Assembly (NCBI RefSeq): GCF_030272615.1
Contig: NC_081411.1
Span: 213,997,654-214,061,653, forward strand
DNA length: 64,000 bases
Reading direction: 5' to 3'
Origin: Cryptomeria japonica
Taxonomy: Eukaryota; Streptophyta; Pinopsida; Cupressales; Cupressaceae
Positions 1 to 15,821 of the stretch are shown here, piece after piece (within the stretch, counting starts at the first letter, position 1; the number at the start of each line of letters is the position of its first letter). A program made the translations under genes and the position numbers. Below the pieces are notes generated by a model, which was not told the origin of the DNA, did no database searches, and saw only the letters and a list, made by a program, of their open reading frames with translations.

Positions 1-319
1 TTAGGCATAATCTATCAAGTTTAAATCCATCTCAAAGAAAGGTGAAGACCACAATTTGTAAGGAAGTGAAATCAAATCCTTTAAAAATGCCATAGTGTTT
101 TTGTCAAAATAAATTGAATTCAGGCTTTGTAGGAGAGAAAGTGTGGACCCTTGAAGGAGTAATAGCTAGGTAAAATGCAATCTAAAAGGAGATCACCACA
201 CCATAATAGGCACTATGGTAGGACAGAAGCCCACACAATTCAAAAGAAGAAATGAAGTCAACCATATATGTTATTGAGAGGAATAGTTGGTTTTGTGTTG
301 AATCAATTAGTGGCTGAAA

Positions 320-650
320 TTAAGGGGGAGATTATTGGAATATTTAATTGCTTCCAATTCACATGAGAAAATCTCCATGCACATTTTTTGCATGAAGTCA
401 AAAAAAGGATGTCTAAACATAGATTTTGTATGTTAAGTTTATAATCTGCATTGAGTTGCATAATAAGTTTTAGAATTTCTAGAATCAGTTTGTTGTATTA
501 AATACCTCTATTTATTGAGAAATTGTATTTTATTCCTTGTCTCTGATCATTTGTTTAGTTGATCCTTGATCAGGTAATCAAGAACTTTTTGTAATTTTTG
601 AGATTGAATAAAAAAATCTTGTATGTTCAAACCAATTCTCTTTTCACTGT
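320..650 (+). mobile_element. Probable 3' LTR start of a Copia-type element
   Basis: A purine run AAGGGGGAGATT at about 322-333 looks like the polypurine tract that precedes the 3' LTR in plant Copia elements. It is followed by TGGAATATTTAATTG. The next ~300 bases hold a TTAAATACC-like promoter stretch (~498-506) and an ATTGAATAAAAAA polyadenylation-like stretch near 603-616. Bases 1-320 would be the untranslated 3' part of the element; I see no coding there. No matching 5' LTR lies in the window, so the limits are estimates. Confidence 0.4.
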
Positions 651-3802
<3,152 letters not shown>

Positions 3803-6800
3803 GTGAGACCACTAAAACCCAAAAATGAGAAGACTCTTTTTTTGCAAACAAAGCTTTTGATTGGAGTAGCAAACCTTGCATCATGCCACGGAAGCTCTTG
3901 CCAGCAACCCCTTATGTCCTACCTTGCAAGTTCACAAATTGTTGACAGTTATGTCACCCATGGTGCCCAAATCAAGGCTAGGCTTCACTGGCTTAAATTG
4001 GGAGATTGTGCATCCAAAGAATTTTTCTTGGCTCTTAGAGCTCATCTCTCCTCACCTGGTATTAAGTGCATTAAATATGGCCAAATGGTTCTCTTTGAGC
4101 TACTGGATATCCTTTAATCCTTTATCAGACATTATGAGAAGGTGTTTTCTACTCAGCAAATTTTTCCTAAATGTAATAGGGCCTTTATGGATTCTCTCTC
4201 TATTGTTCCCTCTCGGCTCTCTAGGTCTCAAAAGATTTTTTGTGATCAAACCCTTACCCTTGAAGATCTTGAGGTGGTTGTTTTCTCCATGGTCAATGAA
4301 AATGCCATGGGTTGTTATGGCTTCCCCTGTGAATTTTACAAATACCTTTGGCCTTATGTTGGCTTAGGCGTTCATAAAGTCTATCTTGAAGCCTTGCATT
4401 CTCAATCTCTTGGTCAACTCATTAACAAAGGGAACATCAAGTTCATCCCTAAGGCAGGGGACCTTAAGGATAACTGCAATTGGGATCCCATCACTTTACT
4501 CAATGTCTCTTACAAGATTATTGCTAAAGCACTAGCTCTCAAGATTCGGCATCTCCTCCCTCAAATTGTTAGACTTGAGCAGACAAGTTTTATCATGTCC
4601 ATATTCATTCTGGATAATATCATTGTTGTTTGGGAAGGTGTGGGTGGGCTCGCCACTCCAAATAGAATTCCATCTCTATCATGATGGACTTTGTTGAAGC
4701 TTATGATCATATTGAATGGCCTTTTATTCTTCTATTCTCCAGGCCTTAGGGTTTGGACCTCGGTTCATTCAAATAGTGCAAATGCTCTTTAGAGACTCCT
4801 CAGCTTGTATCACCATCAATGACCGACAATCTTTGGCTTTTGGCTTATTTTGCTCCACTCAAAGCCAATGCTATCCATTGGCTCCCTCATTATATGTGTT
4901 GGCTACAAAAGGTTTTTGTTACCTTCTCATAGATACTATTTTTGCTAGGCACGTCAGGGAGATTTCCCTACTTGAGTCACCTTCTCAGCTTGTCAATGGC
5001 CATTTTACAGATGATTCATTCCTCACCCTTATTGAAGATGAAGATAATGTTCGTGAAGCTTTGCAATGCCTTGATACTTTTTGTTTGGCTTCTAGGTTGA
5101 TGATTCAATGGCAAAAAACCTAGTTTTATAGGCAATTCTTTCTCCCAGCCTCTAATTAGATTCTCCAATATGGGTGGAAATGGATTCAACATGGGGAAAT
5201 CTTTCAATTTTTGGGCATTTCCTTTGCCTTCCAGGGTTCTCCTATGGACTTGTGGAATGTGGTTCTTGCTAGAATTGAGAAAAAAATGTCTTTCTAGATT
5301 ACTAAGCCACTTTCGTTGGCTGGTAAATTCCAAATTTGTTCTAAAGTTCTTGTTGCTACCTATGTGTACTACTCTTCCTATTGGGCCCCCTTGAAAGCTT
5401 CTTACCATAAGATTAAGAAGCTTCTTCAAGGTTTTTTGTGGGCTTCAATAGTGGACCATCTTGGATTTCACAGAGTTTCCTGGGAGTATTGTTGTCTCCC
5501 TAGGGAGTTCGGGGGGTTAGCCTTATTTCTACCCAGAAGTAGAGTCTTGCGTTATGCGCAAAATAGGTTATTTGGGCCATCACTGATGATGAAGCCTAGA
5601 AAGTTCTTCTCAAAAATAACATTTCTACCAAATATCTAGCTAATAGACCCTCGTGGAAGGGGTTCAACTTTCAAACCCTTCTTGTCATGAAAGACAAAGT
5701 GCATATTGAAGGTACTTTTATTGACAAAAACATTTGGTGTGCCTAGGAAGCTGTCAAACCCTAGCTTCGTTGGGATGGAGTTGGATTTAAGGATGATCTT
5801 TCTTTCAATCATCATAATATTTGGTGGTCGTTGCTCTTTCAAATTCAAGGGCTTCATTTAGCCCGCATTCCTAGGGTTAGTGTTCTATGTTCTCACAAAC
5901 ATGGCATTCACACCCCTAGGGACTTTTTCTCTACATCTACCATGCAACTTCATTCTTGGGAGGACATGCAAGTTTTGTTTCGACTTGCTCCACTAGATCA
6001 ACAAACATTTGACCTTGTCTTGTCAGCTTTGCCTCTAAATATGCTACACAAGTTGGACATTCAATCTATCAAACCCTGGTGGAAAGATTGGCATTGGTTT
6101 TCCAACACACACTTTTGCAATTATAAGCCTAGGTTGGGTTACCACTATCTCATGCCTCATTTTCCTATGGTTTTGGCTTTGAATCTCTAGTGGCATTTGT
6201 AGTCACCATAGCACATATGGCATCATAGATTTCAAACTATTTGGTCTGCCATTGTTGAACCTAAGCTAACTCACTTTTCATGGTGTATTCTTTTCCAAGG
6301 CTTGCCATTGGGAGCTCGACTGTAGCACTTGGGAGTTCCTAACCTTCATGTCCCATTTTGTGGTCAGCCACAATCTTTCACTCACCTTTTTTAGTTTTGT
6401 TGATGAGCTCAACATTTGTGGAATTGGATTCATGACTTTTTAAAGCCTTTTTGGCTTGAGCCTTTCACTTGGCATATGTCTCTTCTAGAGGACTCCCCTC
6501 GAATTGACTTCAAATTCACATACACTTGGCATGCTTTCAAGGTGGAAATCCTCTTCACATTATGGAAGCATAGAATGTTGTTTTATTTTCTCACAATTCT
6601 ATTGATATTTCGTTCACTTTTTACTAAAGCATATATTTATAATAATGTGATGCTTCAGATTCAAGTGTAAGCCAACAAGGTTGCACTCGAGGTGGCCCAC
6701 TTGCAAGTGTTCCTTGATCATTGGGTAAATAACCCTTGTACGGTGACATGATTACCTTCAGACCCTTTTGCCTCCCATGACCAATGTCCTCCCTGTGACC

Positions 6801-7405
6801 ATTCTCTACCCCGAGGCCAGTGGTGTAGCCACAACTTTTCTTCTCATCGTTCATAGCCACTATGGGCCCAGTTTCCTTACCGCTAGTTTGACGGTGGTAG
6901 CAACTTCAATCAACATTGCTCAGCCTCTCTGCCACATGGTGGCTTTTCCTTCGAGTGGGGTATGAGGGGTGTTGACTTTTCGACTAGTGGTGGTTCTGGC
7001 TAGCTGGATACTAGCAGAGATAATACTTGGCTCAACTCTTCCAAAGGGTTCCCACAGCTTTCTTTGGCTGTTTCCCCAACCAAGAAGTAAAAGGAGAATG
7101 AAGAGATAGCTACTAGTGAAGGGTGGTCCTTCCTGAATGAAAACCCTGACCCCACTAATGTATAGGGTCCCAAGGATCATCACGATCCATTGATGCCTCT
7201 TGCTACCATTCCTTTAGCCGCTTAGCGGTTTTCTTTTAGCTATTTTTGTTTTCGGGCGCTGCCCATATTTTTTTAATGTTTTAGTGCTATTTTCGGGCAC
7301 TACCCCTATGACTCCTGAGGATCGATCTTACATCCCTGTACTTGTTTGTGGATAATATACTTTTATTTAAATTTTAATGAAAATGCCTATTCATAAAAAA
7401 AATAT
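3803..7405 (+). pseudogene. Decayed LINE (L1-type non-LTR retrotransposon), 5' truncated
   Basis: The order of remnants is that of the second ORF of plant L1-type LINEs. First comes the stretch before the reverse transcriptase (ARLHWLKLGD, ~3970-4000). The fingers follow at 4142-4684 (FIPKAGDLKDNCNW, then LLNVSYKIIAKALALKI). The palm is at 4690-5120, with catalytic box FTDDS near 5004 in place of the usual F/YADD. Thumb and connection sequence reaches about 5640. A zf-RVT-like end follows at ~6246-6410 (LPLGARL, then VPFC and the FTHLF pattern). A 3' tail ends in an A run at about 7396-7405. The endonuclease half is missing, so the copy is 5' truncated. At least six frame changes and many stops make it non-functional. 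The junction with upstream DNA is not sharp. Confidence 0.85.
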
Positions 7406-8163
7406 TTTTAAAAATTTGTTTGACTTGATTTGGCCCTTTTTTCATTTAAAAAGAATAATGTAATTTAATTATTTATTCTTCTCTAGACAAATGTGTTGAT
7501 TGCCCCTTATGATGTTGGCTACTCCCTTAAGTATTTTTTTAACATAAGATTTGTTTTAATATAAAAAATTGTTCTACTTTGAATTTGTCTCCAAAAAATA
7601 TAGAGCATAAAACAAAGATGATGCGGGAAGGTAAGTCAATTAGTGCTGACTATCCTGTTTCTTCTGCGAAGCTTCAGATCCAACGCCTTTTCTAGTACGT
7701 TCTGTATGCCAAGTTCATGTGTAACTGCACTTTAAACATTGAATCTCGACTTACACGTTTCGCTAATGTAGTGTCCTCCAAATATTGGAATTAGCATACT
7801 ATACATTACATTTCCCACTATAGTTTTCATAATAGTGATGCACACAATGATCCAAAAATTTAACATAACTTTTAAAGAGATATTTGTAAATGAACACTCG
7901 CCTTGTCCCATCAAATAAAACTCACACACACATATATCTTTATATTATTTTACTTTGATGAATAAGTAATAACTTCAATAATGATACACTTAATTATAAT
8001 AAAAGATTTGAGCATATAACCCCTCTAAAAAAATTCAAATACCTAAAGTGCATATCCCTTTAAAAATAAATAAACAAACTTTTCATAAAATAAAATAAGT
8101 CAAATGACTTTTACATGACACATATGTGTCATAGGTTAAGACATAAAACTATTAAAGATATGG
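7406..8163. other. AT-rich intergenic sequence
   Basis: This lies between the LINE tail and the start of the duplicated kinase-gene flank. I see no coding sequence or repeat of note. Confidence 0.5.
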
Positions 8164-9699
8164 AAAGGTATGAATTTAAAAGGATGATGCATTAAAAGAA
8201 CATAAAATTTTAGGTGAAATTCAAATGCAAGAAAACTTCTAGATGTACTCTTCTCTTTATATGGCCTACACACTTCACATGGCATACAATATACCTTCAC
8301 TCACAAATAGCAAGTAAAAAGGAGGCCTCAAAATAAATTATTGTAGATGCATTCCCATTACTTTAGTGATCTCTTAAATGTTGCACATACATGATCTAAA
8401 TAGTAGCTCAATGATTATCTACATTTTTCATCAACAAAGTAGAAAGAAGTAATTCATTTCAAAATATATTATGAAGGATTTTTTTTCTTATGTTTCAATA
8501 TTGAAGAATGCATGCATTATGAAGTTTACATTTTGATGATAGGAAAGGATTTGATTTAAACTCAATCAAAATTATTGTCTAGATAGTTTGAGAGTCTTAA
8601 GTATCTCAAAAAAATATACTCTTTTGAGTGTCATTAAACACCTTGATGGAGCCTATGGATGCATATCGGTATGACCATCGTCCAATAATTTAGGAGATCT
8701 ATGATTCAATGGTTTGGAAAGGTTGTAATCTAGATATTCAAAAATTGAGCTAGAGAGCTACACCTTTCCAAAGGTTATGAAGTAGCTTGATGGAGATTTT
8801 GTTGATACATAATTTTTCTTTGAATTTTTTTTTTCTAAAAAAAAATATTTGTTTGTTTTGACCAACATGTTTTGTTTGTTTGAAATATAAATCTTAAAAA
8901 GAGATGTTAGAATAATAAGCTTTACATATAACAATAAAATCACCTTACTAAATTTTAACATATTATTATTAAAATAATTAATTACATTCAAATAACTAGA
9001 AAAATTATGTTTAAGACACTTTATAAAGAACATATTCTAAAACATTAAAAAATAACTCAATGATATAATCATTATTCATAATTTTACTCTTCGATTATCT
9101 AGAAGACCAACTAGAAAGTCTATGTCAGAAAGATAATTAACACATTAAGTCCAAAGAACATAATTGCTGTGTTGAAACTTTTGTGTGTTGTACTATTTAT
9201 TATATAAAAAGGAACAAACAAAGTTAAGTCAAGAAAGGCAGCTAAGAAGATAAGCCAAATGGAAATTATTGCTGTGTTCCATGTGGAATTGTTGTGTCCT
9301 TTCTCATGGAAAGCTCCTCGAAGATGCAAAGTCGGTTACTCTTTATGAGGCTACGAAGAAGCTAATTTTATGAAGAACAGTAGGCTATCAGCTTTCTGAA
9401 GAGGTTTTAATGCCTGTGAATCAAAATTTGGAGGATCGCTATAAACGGTTGGCGCAAATTTTGCATCCAGCTATCTTTTCTGTAAGACTTTAGTTTGTTT
9501 GATCATATAACAGTTTAATAAGGTGTGCTATATCTTTTATTAATTATCTTTCTCCTCAAATTTTTCAGCCTGATTGATAGAGCCCTTTAATAGCACCAAA
9601 ATGAGTAATTCTTTAACCAGTTCGGCTCCCAACAACCAAATCCCATGTACTGTTAGTCACAAACATTCTCCTACGACTGGTCTCTCCAGCCTATCCCTC
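8164..9699 (+). repeat. Copy A of a 1.5-kb direct duplication (kinase gene 5' region)
   Basis: The sequence matches 25195-26716 end to end, with only a few percent differences and small indels by eye. It contains the 5' flank, a TATA-like ATTATATAAAA near 9198, a leader exon, an intron (GT at 9482, AG ending at 9568) and the start of coding exon 1. Similarity begins at AAAGGTATGAATTT and stops abruptly at CCTATCCCTC (9699), where Copia gag sequence on the other strand takes over. Copy B continues into the whole gene. Confidence 0.92.
9601..9699 (+). pseudogene. Truncated first coding exon of a second kinase gene copy
   Basis: ATG at 9601 opens 33 codons starting MSNSLTSSAP, homologous to exon 1 of the kinase gene at 26618. 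Unlike that copy, the codon after MSNSLTS is TCG (Ser) and the frame is open up to the junction with transposon sequence. Everything downstream (remaining exons, kinase domain) is absent, so it cannot make the protein. The upstream leader exon contains a run that reads like coding (AKSVTLYEATKKL, then LAQILHPAIFS) but is interrupted by a TGA present in both copies. It may be a decayed older exon. Confidence 0.75.
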
Positions 9700-10458
9700 T
9701 AGCTCAGATGCTAGATCTTTACATTGACACTCCTTGGTGTCTTCTTCTTGAGTCTTCAACTCTAAGATACATTTCTGAGATTCTTCAAGGCATTTTATCA
9801 ACTGGTTTTGCTCCACAACAACAACATTCTTGAATAGCTTGTATTCATTTCTTACTCTTTTGAGTTATTCAAGTGCATTTACAAGCTCTCCTTCAAGATC
9901 AACTTTTGTTTCCTCTTCTTCCTCACTTTCACTATCACTACCAAACACATCTTGCTGGTAGGAGTGATCTGGATGATCATTCTCAGATATGTGCCTCTCA
10001 TCTTCTGATTCTTGAGCCATGAAGAGGTGGGTACCTTCATCATCATTGTTGCAGCTGCTAGCAGATCTACCTTCATCATCTATAGATACATGAGATGCAT
10101 TTCTCAAACTATCTTCACAAGCCAGTTGCAGTAGTATGCTCATTTCCATAGAGGTTCTTCAATCTATCCCATATGTTTTTTGCAGATCTGCTTATGAGGA
10201 AACATCATCAGATAAACCACAGAGTATAGCCTTCATTTCCGCATCATTACATTGGTTTCTTCTTTCTACATTTGAATCGATGGGAGGACTGACTTTACTA
10301 GGGTAGGCATTTACGACAAACATCCAAACATCATAACCTAGAGAGGATAAGTGAACTTCCATTCTACAACTCCAAATGGAATAGTTAGACCCATTAAACA
10401 CCAGAGCTGGTATTGACACTAAACATACCATTGTGTCCTTAAGCCAGAATCTACCCAA
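9700..10458 (-). pseudogene. Copia gag fragment, decayed
   Basis: Reading down from 10458, a start region is followed by FNGSNYSIWSCRMEVHL, the N-terminal signature of plant Copia gag (DUF4219/UBN2 type: F-x-G-x-N-Y-x-x-W). It ends at the CGLSDDVSS stop. An internal deletion joins it to an acidic region (10149-9865: FMAQESEDE, SDSESEEEEE), typical of the stretch after the zinc knuckle in this gag type. A coiled-coil-like segment then runs to about 9700. Protease, integrase, reverse transcriptase and the second LTR are missing. It lies just downstream of a tRNA primer site and an LTR in the same orientation, so this is the 5' end of one element. Confidence 0.8.
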
Positions 10459-10490
10459 GCTAGAGAAAGCTCGTCTGATTGGGAACCTAG

Positions 10491-10503
10491 GCTCTGATAC
10501 CGA
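10491..10503 (-). other. Primer binding site (initiator Met tRNA type)
   Basis: On the - strand, the LTR end CTAACA is followed by ATCGGTATCAGAGCC. This matches the usual plant Copia primer site TGGTATCAGAGC except for the first base. It fixes both the orientation of the element and the inner LTR boundary at 10505. Confidence 0.85.
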
Positions 10504-11089
10504 TTGTTAGACACAATGTACCATTGAGAGGGGGGTGAATCAGTGGTTCTCAATCTTTTCCCTTTAATTGTCCTATGTGAGTATACCGGTTATCAGATCT
10601 AACTCAATGTAGACTTACCGGTTAGAGGGGAGACCAACACAAATGCAATCACACACAAAGGGACATCACATAACACCAACATATATGAGGAAAACCTAAG
10701 ATGGGAAAAAAATCAGTGAGAAATGCTGCTGGAGACTACTACTCCAATCCAGCCTCACAATGAATCTCTGATTATAATGTTGAGGGCACCAACCCAAGCA
10801 GCACCAACCCCTAATTTAGGGCACCAACCCAAGGAGCTACAACCCCTGCACCGAGCTATAAATCAGTGAATACAAAACATAATCATTTACTAATTAATAA
10901 CCTTGTTACAAATGGATTTTGTAACACTTCTTCAAATTTCTCTGTTGGATCTCTTGTCCAGTTCACTGCCAGTTCTCTACCTCACCATTTTACTGCTGCA
11001 ACCTTATCTCCTGCTGCAACCTTGTCAGTTTAGTCTCTTCTCCTTAGGGATAACTTTAAGAAAGCCCCCCCCCCCCCGGGCAACTGTGT

Positions 11090-11475
11090 AAAATCCTGGC
11101 GAATCAGACATTATTTTCGGGGGGAAATTTTCATATTAATGGGCAAAAAAAATTTATTTTGTATTGGTGATTTTTTTTCTAGGGTACAAAAATTCCATAA
11201 ATTTCTGGCGAATAATACCTTGTTCTATGGGGAAAATATTTATTGTGGGAGGCGAATAATTTTTGTTAAAAGGAACAAATATATAATTGTATGAGCGAAA
11301 AATTTTACTCCGAAGGAAAAATTATTTAAAAGTATTGGTGATTTTTATCCACCGCTTGAAAATTATTTAAATGTATGGGTGATTTTTTTCCACCGCTTGA
11401 AAATTATTTAATTTGTTTTGGTGAATGTTTTGTTATTTACGGTACAATATATAATTTATTGGCGATTTCATGAAT
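11090..11475. repeat. Left subterminal motif array (GGCGA/GGTGA)
   Basis: At least eight copies of a motif close to TTGGCGAAT/TTGGTGATTT occur on the + strand (about 11097, 11164, 11208, 11251, 11334, 11376, 11419, 11459). Two lie in near-identical ~42-bp units containing CCACCGCTTGAAAATTATTT. The array mirrors the one at 22.8-23.3 kb, in the same direct orientation. Confidence 0.7.
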
Positions 11476-12062
11476 TCATTGCCATTAATAGACAAGGCAC
11501 ATCACATCACATCAGTACATCACATCACATAATACATTGAGTCCGGACTCTGCACGATGTATCAATAAGCATAGCCTCTTTGACACGTGAAGGGTGACAC
11601 ATACCTAAAATCTATCAATGATTTTAAACCGTTTGATGATCATAGATCAATGGCTGAAGTTTTATTTCGGCCCAATTTTCTGAAGAGAACATAGCTCACC
11701 AGAAAGTGCCTGGATGGGAATTGGATTTAATAGACACATATCAAATTTTTGCTTGCCCACGACTTCCAATGTGATACTTGCCAATTTGGTACTGGTTCAT
11801 AGCTGTTTCCATTTTCGCACAATAGTGCATTTATGGGAAATATTTGCAGAGATACGAAAGATTTAAAATTTTTTTATAGCAGTTAATACGGTTAAAGAAG
11901 TAATTATTACAATCAAGAGCTTCAACAATATATATACGATCTCTACTTCTTTCATCTTCAATTAGCCTTTGCCATTTGGTAGATAAATCATCGGAGCTCC
12001 AGCTCATGGTATTTTAGGTTTATAGGCTCAGGTTGTTTAATTTGTTAATCTATTTTCTCAAG

Positions 12063-12638
12063 ATGGACACCCCCATCCACTTGAGAAGCATTTCTATAGA
12101 GGACCAGAGGGCCTTTCTAGGCTCCGTTAGAGACCCAACCCTCCAATCAGTTTGGAATGAGGTTAGGTCGTTCACCAATGAGGCTATGTGGATGGTGTTG
12201 GGCAAAGAGTTTTTGTGAAACGAAAATAGGTACCATATTAACACGGACATTACATCCCGCTTCTTATCGTCTCTTCTGGACCTGGGAGGAGACAAGGTGG
12301 ATATGTTGATGCTGTTGAGGAAGGTTTGTAAGGAAGACTTCCTTGGAGACGATATTACTCTTGTCATCCTTGCAGAAGTAGGGGTTGGGATCCCTTGGGC
12401 GAGTGAATTATCCAAGCTTCTCCTCCCTGACCAAGCAGTGCCAGTGGCTAGGCAACCGTTTCTCCTAAACCTGAATGCGGAGCAGCTGATGCGTCATAGA
12501 AAATGGGCGTGGATTGGCAGGGACTTCCTTCGGAAATGGTTCCTCCTGGACTGCTTTCCAAACTACATGTGGCTTGAAGAATCCTCTCAGCTTATGCTGT
12601 CTGAAGAATTCTACATGGAAGGAGGGCCATATTCTTAG
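12063..12638 (+). pseudogene. Unidentified reading frame inside the hAT-like element, one stop
   Basis: A single frame runs 191 codons from ATG 12063 (MDTPIHLRSISIEDQ) to a TAG near 12638, broken only by TGA at 12216-12218. Composition is protein-like (balanced, with Trp, Cys and charged runs: RKWAWIGRDFLRKWF). I do not recognise the family. The clean frame around one stop suggests it was coding until recently. It may be an accessory transposon gene or a captured host-gene fragment. It faces the broken frame at 13997-13311. Confidence 0.5.
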
Positions 12639-13310
12639 GGCAAAATTGTAAACAATTCCACTACTTGTGCCCTAGCCCCGCCCCCTTGTAGTTTTTTTTC
12701 CTATGTCCTCGAACCCTAACAGGCTCAGTGCCAGTGGCTCACTCATTTTGGCTTTTAAGTTTTTGGGGGACTCAAGTCTCAAACGAAAAAATTATAAATT
12801 TCAAAAGCATAAATATTAATGATAATTTTTCAAATTCCAGTTTGTTTCAGTTTGCCTCTTACAGTCTTATGGATATAAAAATGCTTTCTATGATTCTATT
12901 TCATTTTTATTAATTATTTTCTTTCAAATGCTTTTTGTATATGAGCTACGTTATCTCAATTTTTTTTTAAAATAATGGAAATAAATTTAATACTGTGATC
13001 TTTTTTATGTAATGCTATAAAAAGAAAATTTAGTTCATTCCATTAATTATTTGTACATTGATTATGGTTGATTATAATTTTATAAATATATAGTCATTCA
13101 AAATACAAAATTTCAAAAGTTTCAAGATACAAAAGTTTATCGGTAAAGGATTTTTCATTCTATTAATTCAAAAGTTTCAAGATACAAAATTTGCAGTCAT
13201 TCATGCATAAACGCAGATAGAGAGAAAACCATACTACCCACAGCTTATAACAAATAGACAAAAAAACTAGTTCATTGCCGGTAGGCCGCTCACTCAGTCT
13301 CACTATCCCC

Positions 13311-13997
13311 CTAGGTTGCCTCCTCCCAGTCCCTTCCCTCCTCGGAGGTCGATGCTTTGGCTTTCCCTTTTGTAGCTTTAGCTTTCATTTTTGCAATGTA
13401 GTTTAGGCACCCGAAGTCGGGGTCGCCCTCCAAGCTTACCAGTAGCTGTATGGCCCTTCCTTCTTCAGCCCTATCTCTCAATTCCCTACCAACCTCCATC
13501 CTTGCCACCACATGCAAAGCCTTTAGGACTTCAGCCATCCTAGTTAATTTCATAAAGAGTTTCATCGCTTCCCACCCCACTTGGGCACGTTCATGACACT
13601 GGTATTTTATTTCATCCTCTGGGCCATGAATAAAAGGAAGTAATTCGTCCTAGTCATCCCCTTCCTTAATTCGAATGCCAACTCCTAGCACCACCCACTC
13701 CAAGATTGAATCCAGGTTAATCAAAAAATCCCCATCAATCAATTTGACCAATGTGAGTTTTACCTTTTCCACCTTCGGTTCGAATTCACAGGCCCATGCC
13801 AGAATCAGAGAGTAAACCTCCATGTTAGTTCGATACCGATTATTGATATGTGCCACCTCCTTCGCAAGCATCAGTCAAGCTATCGCCCACAACTTCTCCT
13901 CCTTAAACCTGAACAGTCCTTGCATTTGTTTATTAGATACTTTGCCAAAAAAGGGAACCAACTTCTTGTTTGTTTGAAGTGTGAAATTGGCCTCCAT
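13311..13997 (-). pseudogene. Unidentified reading frame inside the hAT-like element, two stops
   Basis: On the - strand one frame runs from ATG at 13997 (MEANFTLQTNKKLVPFFGK) to a stop at 13311, 228 codons, with in-frame stops only near 13877 (TGA) and at 13650 (TAG). The C-terminal part is rich in Lys/Ala/Glu (KMKAKATKGKAKA) and looks helical. No known domain is evident. It converges on the + strand frame 12063-12638; the two may be a pair of accessory genes. Confidence 0.5.
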
Positions 13998-14589
13998 GGT
14001 CACCTACAATTTCAAAAGCACTTCCTGCAAAAAATGTCTTACAAAAGCTACGATTCTACAAACTACAAATTTGTTCTGCTTCAAAGCAAAAACTGGTACA
14101 TAGATCAAAAGGTAATAAATTCTGCCTCCATCTTATAGGTCGGGTAATGAATGTGCATGATAAGGCATTAACGCCATGAGATAAAGAAAAAGATTTCCTG
14201 CCATCCTCCCCTTCCTCCGTTCGTGTGACATGCCGCAAACAACTCCTTCTGCAACAATTAATTGCCACCTTGGCATTTGTACTTTCCAAATTTGCTTGCC
14301 TTAACAGGTTGAGGACTGCACATTTTTTTAAATTAATACACTAAATTTATTTTGAACTTTTATATATATTTTTAAACTATTTTTTAAAATTATATATCGT
14401 AAACATATTTTCAAAGAATTTTGTTAAACTTTAAATTAATATTTTAGATTTAATATTGAATGTTTTCTTTTTTATATTAAACTTTTACCTTTCAAATTGT
14501 ATATCAAAATTTATATTTATATTTAGTTATTTGTTTTAATCTAGAAACTAAGTTTCATGTTTTATACTATTTTTGAATTTCAAATTTTT

Positions 14590-14705
14590 ACAAATAATAT
14601 TATCATTATATTTAATAGTTATCTCAAACTATTCCACATCTTTAATTACAAATAATATTAACATTATATTTAATAGTTATCTCAAACTATTGCACATCTT
14701 TAAAA
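14590..14705. repeat. Tandem duplication, period 58 bp
   Basis: Unit ACAAATAATATTA...CTATTCCACATC starts at 14590 and 14648. It is followed by a very AT-rich stretch without coding. Confidence 0.85.
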
Positions 14706-14750
14706 TTTAAATGTCTCTTATTATGGGATCGACAACATCTGACACAAAAG

Positions 14751-15305
14751 TGACACGAGTATGGTGATGTGCTAGAAAAATGGCAGAAGTCGTGGGATCC
14801 ACTACATCTGAAAAAAGGTACCATCGACCGTCGGATGAACAAAGATCAACGACCTAGGGTGGATTTCGGGGCGAATGTGGGAAGTGAATAGCTTTCTGAG
14901 AACTTTGCTTGGAAAAGTGACACGAGTATGGTGACGTGCCCAAAAATTGGCAAAAGTCATGGGACCCACAACAACTAACAACATGTACCATCGTCCGTTG
15001 GATGAGCAAAGATCAACGGCTTAGGGTGGATTTCGGCCCGAATGTGGGAAGTGAACACATTTGGGAGAACTTCACTTGGAATTGAAACGTTTTATATTTA
15101 ATTAAATATAATTAAATCTATAAAGCACTTTTTCGGGTGGAAGTTTAAAATTATTAAACAGACTTAAAAAATAGACCCGTAAAGTCACAACACGTACCTT
15201 GGTCCCTCATCTATTGGAGGAGCAAAGATCAACGACTTAGGGTGGATTTCAGCCCGAATGTGGGAAGTGAACACATTTGGGAGAGCTTCACCTGGAATTG
15301 AACAT
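14751..15305. repeat. 167-bp repeat, two full copies and one partial
   Basis: Units start TGACACGAGTATGGTGA at 14751 and 14918. A third partial copy covers about 15192-15303. Shared core: GCAAAGATCAACG, then TAGGGTGGATTTCGG, then GAATGTGGGAAGTGAA. A diverged piece of the core also appears at about 11640-11680. The array lies 0.5-1 kb upstream of the + strand gene at 15822. Confidence 0.85.
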
Positions 15306-15319
15306 ATTACATTTAATGT

Positions 15320-15510
15320 ACTCAAAATTTATACTAAAGTAGTGAATGTTTTGTCCTTCGGGATCAAATAGTTATTAATAATAATTAATAAAATTACAAC
15401 ATGATTCTTAATGTCCTCGTAATTTATACTGAAGTAATGAATGTTTTGTCCTTCGGCATCAAATAGTTATTAATAGTAATTGATAAAATTACAACATGAT
15501 TCTAGATATT
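15320..15510. repeat. Tandem duplication, period 95 bp
   Basis: TTTATACT(A/G)AAGTA(G/A)TGAATG with GTCCTTCGG(G/C)ATCAAATAG occurs at about 15328 and again 95 bases later. Both copies run through ATAAAATTACAACATGATTCT. Confidence 0.85.
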
Positions 15511-15821
15511 TTGCCCTTTAGGTTTTACTTTTCTACTTTTCAGAGTTTTCAAAATAAGAGACTCATAAATCATAAGCGTCTTTCATTTCATGGACAAACT
15601 TGTAAATCGAGGGAGATTCAGAAACAACTACTAGATTGAGGAATGCAAGTTGCAATAGAGACTGTCTGCGCCAATCTAGTGAAATAGAAATTCCAATTTC
15701 CGGGTAAAATCTAGAACACCTACATCTTGCCTTTTTTGCTTTTGTTAATCTTGTGTTCCAATTTGAGGGTTAGCATTTTTAGGTTTTTATCTAGCATTAT
15801 TTTGAATTATTAACAATAATA

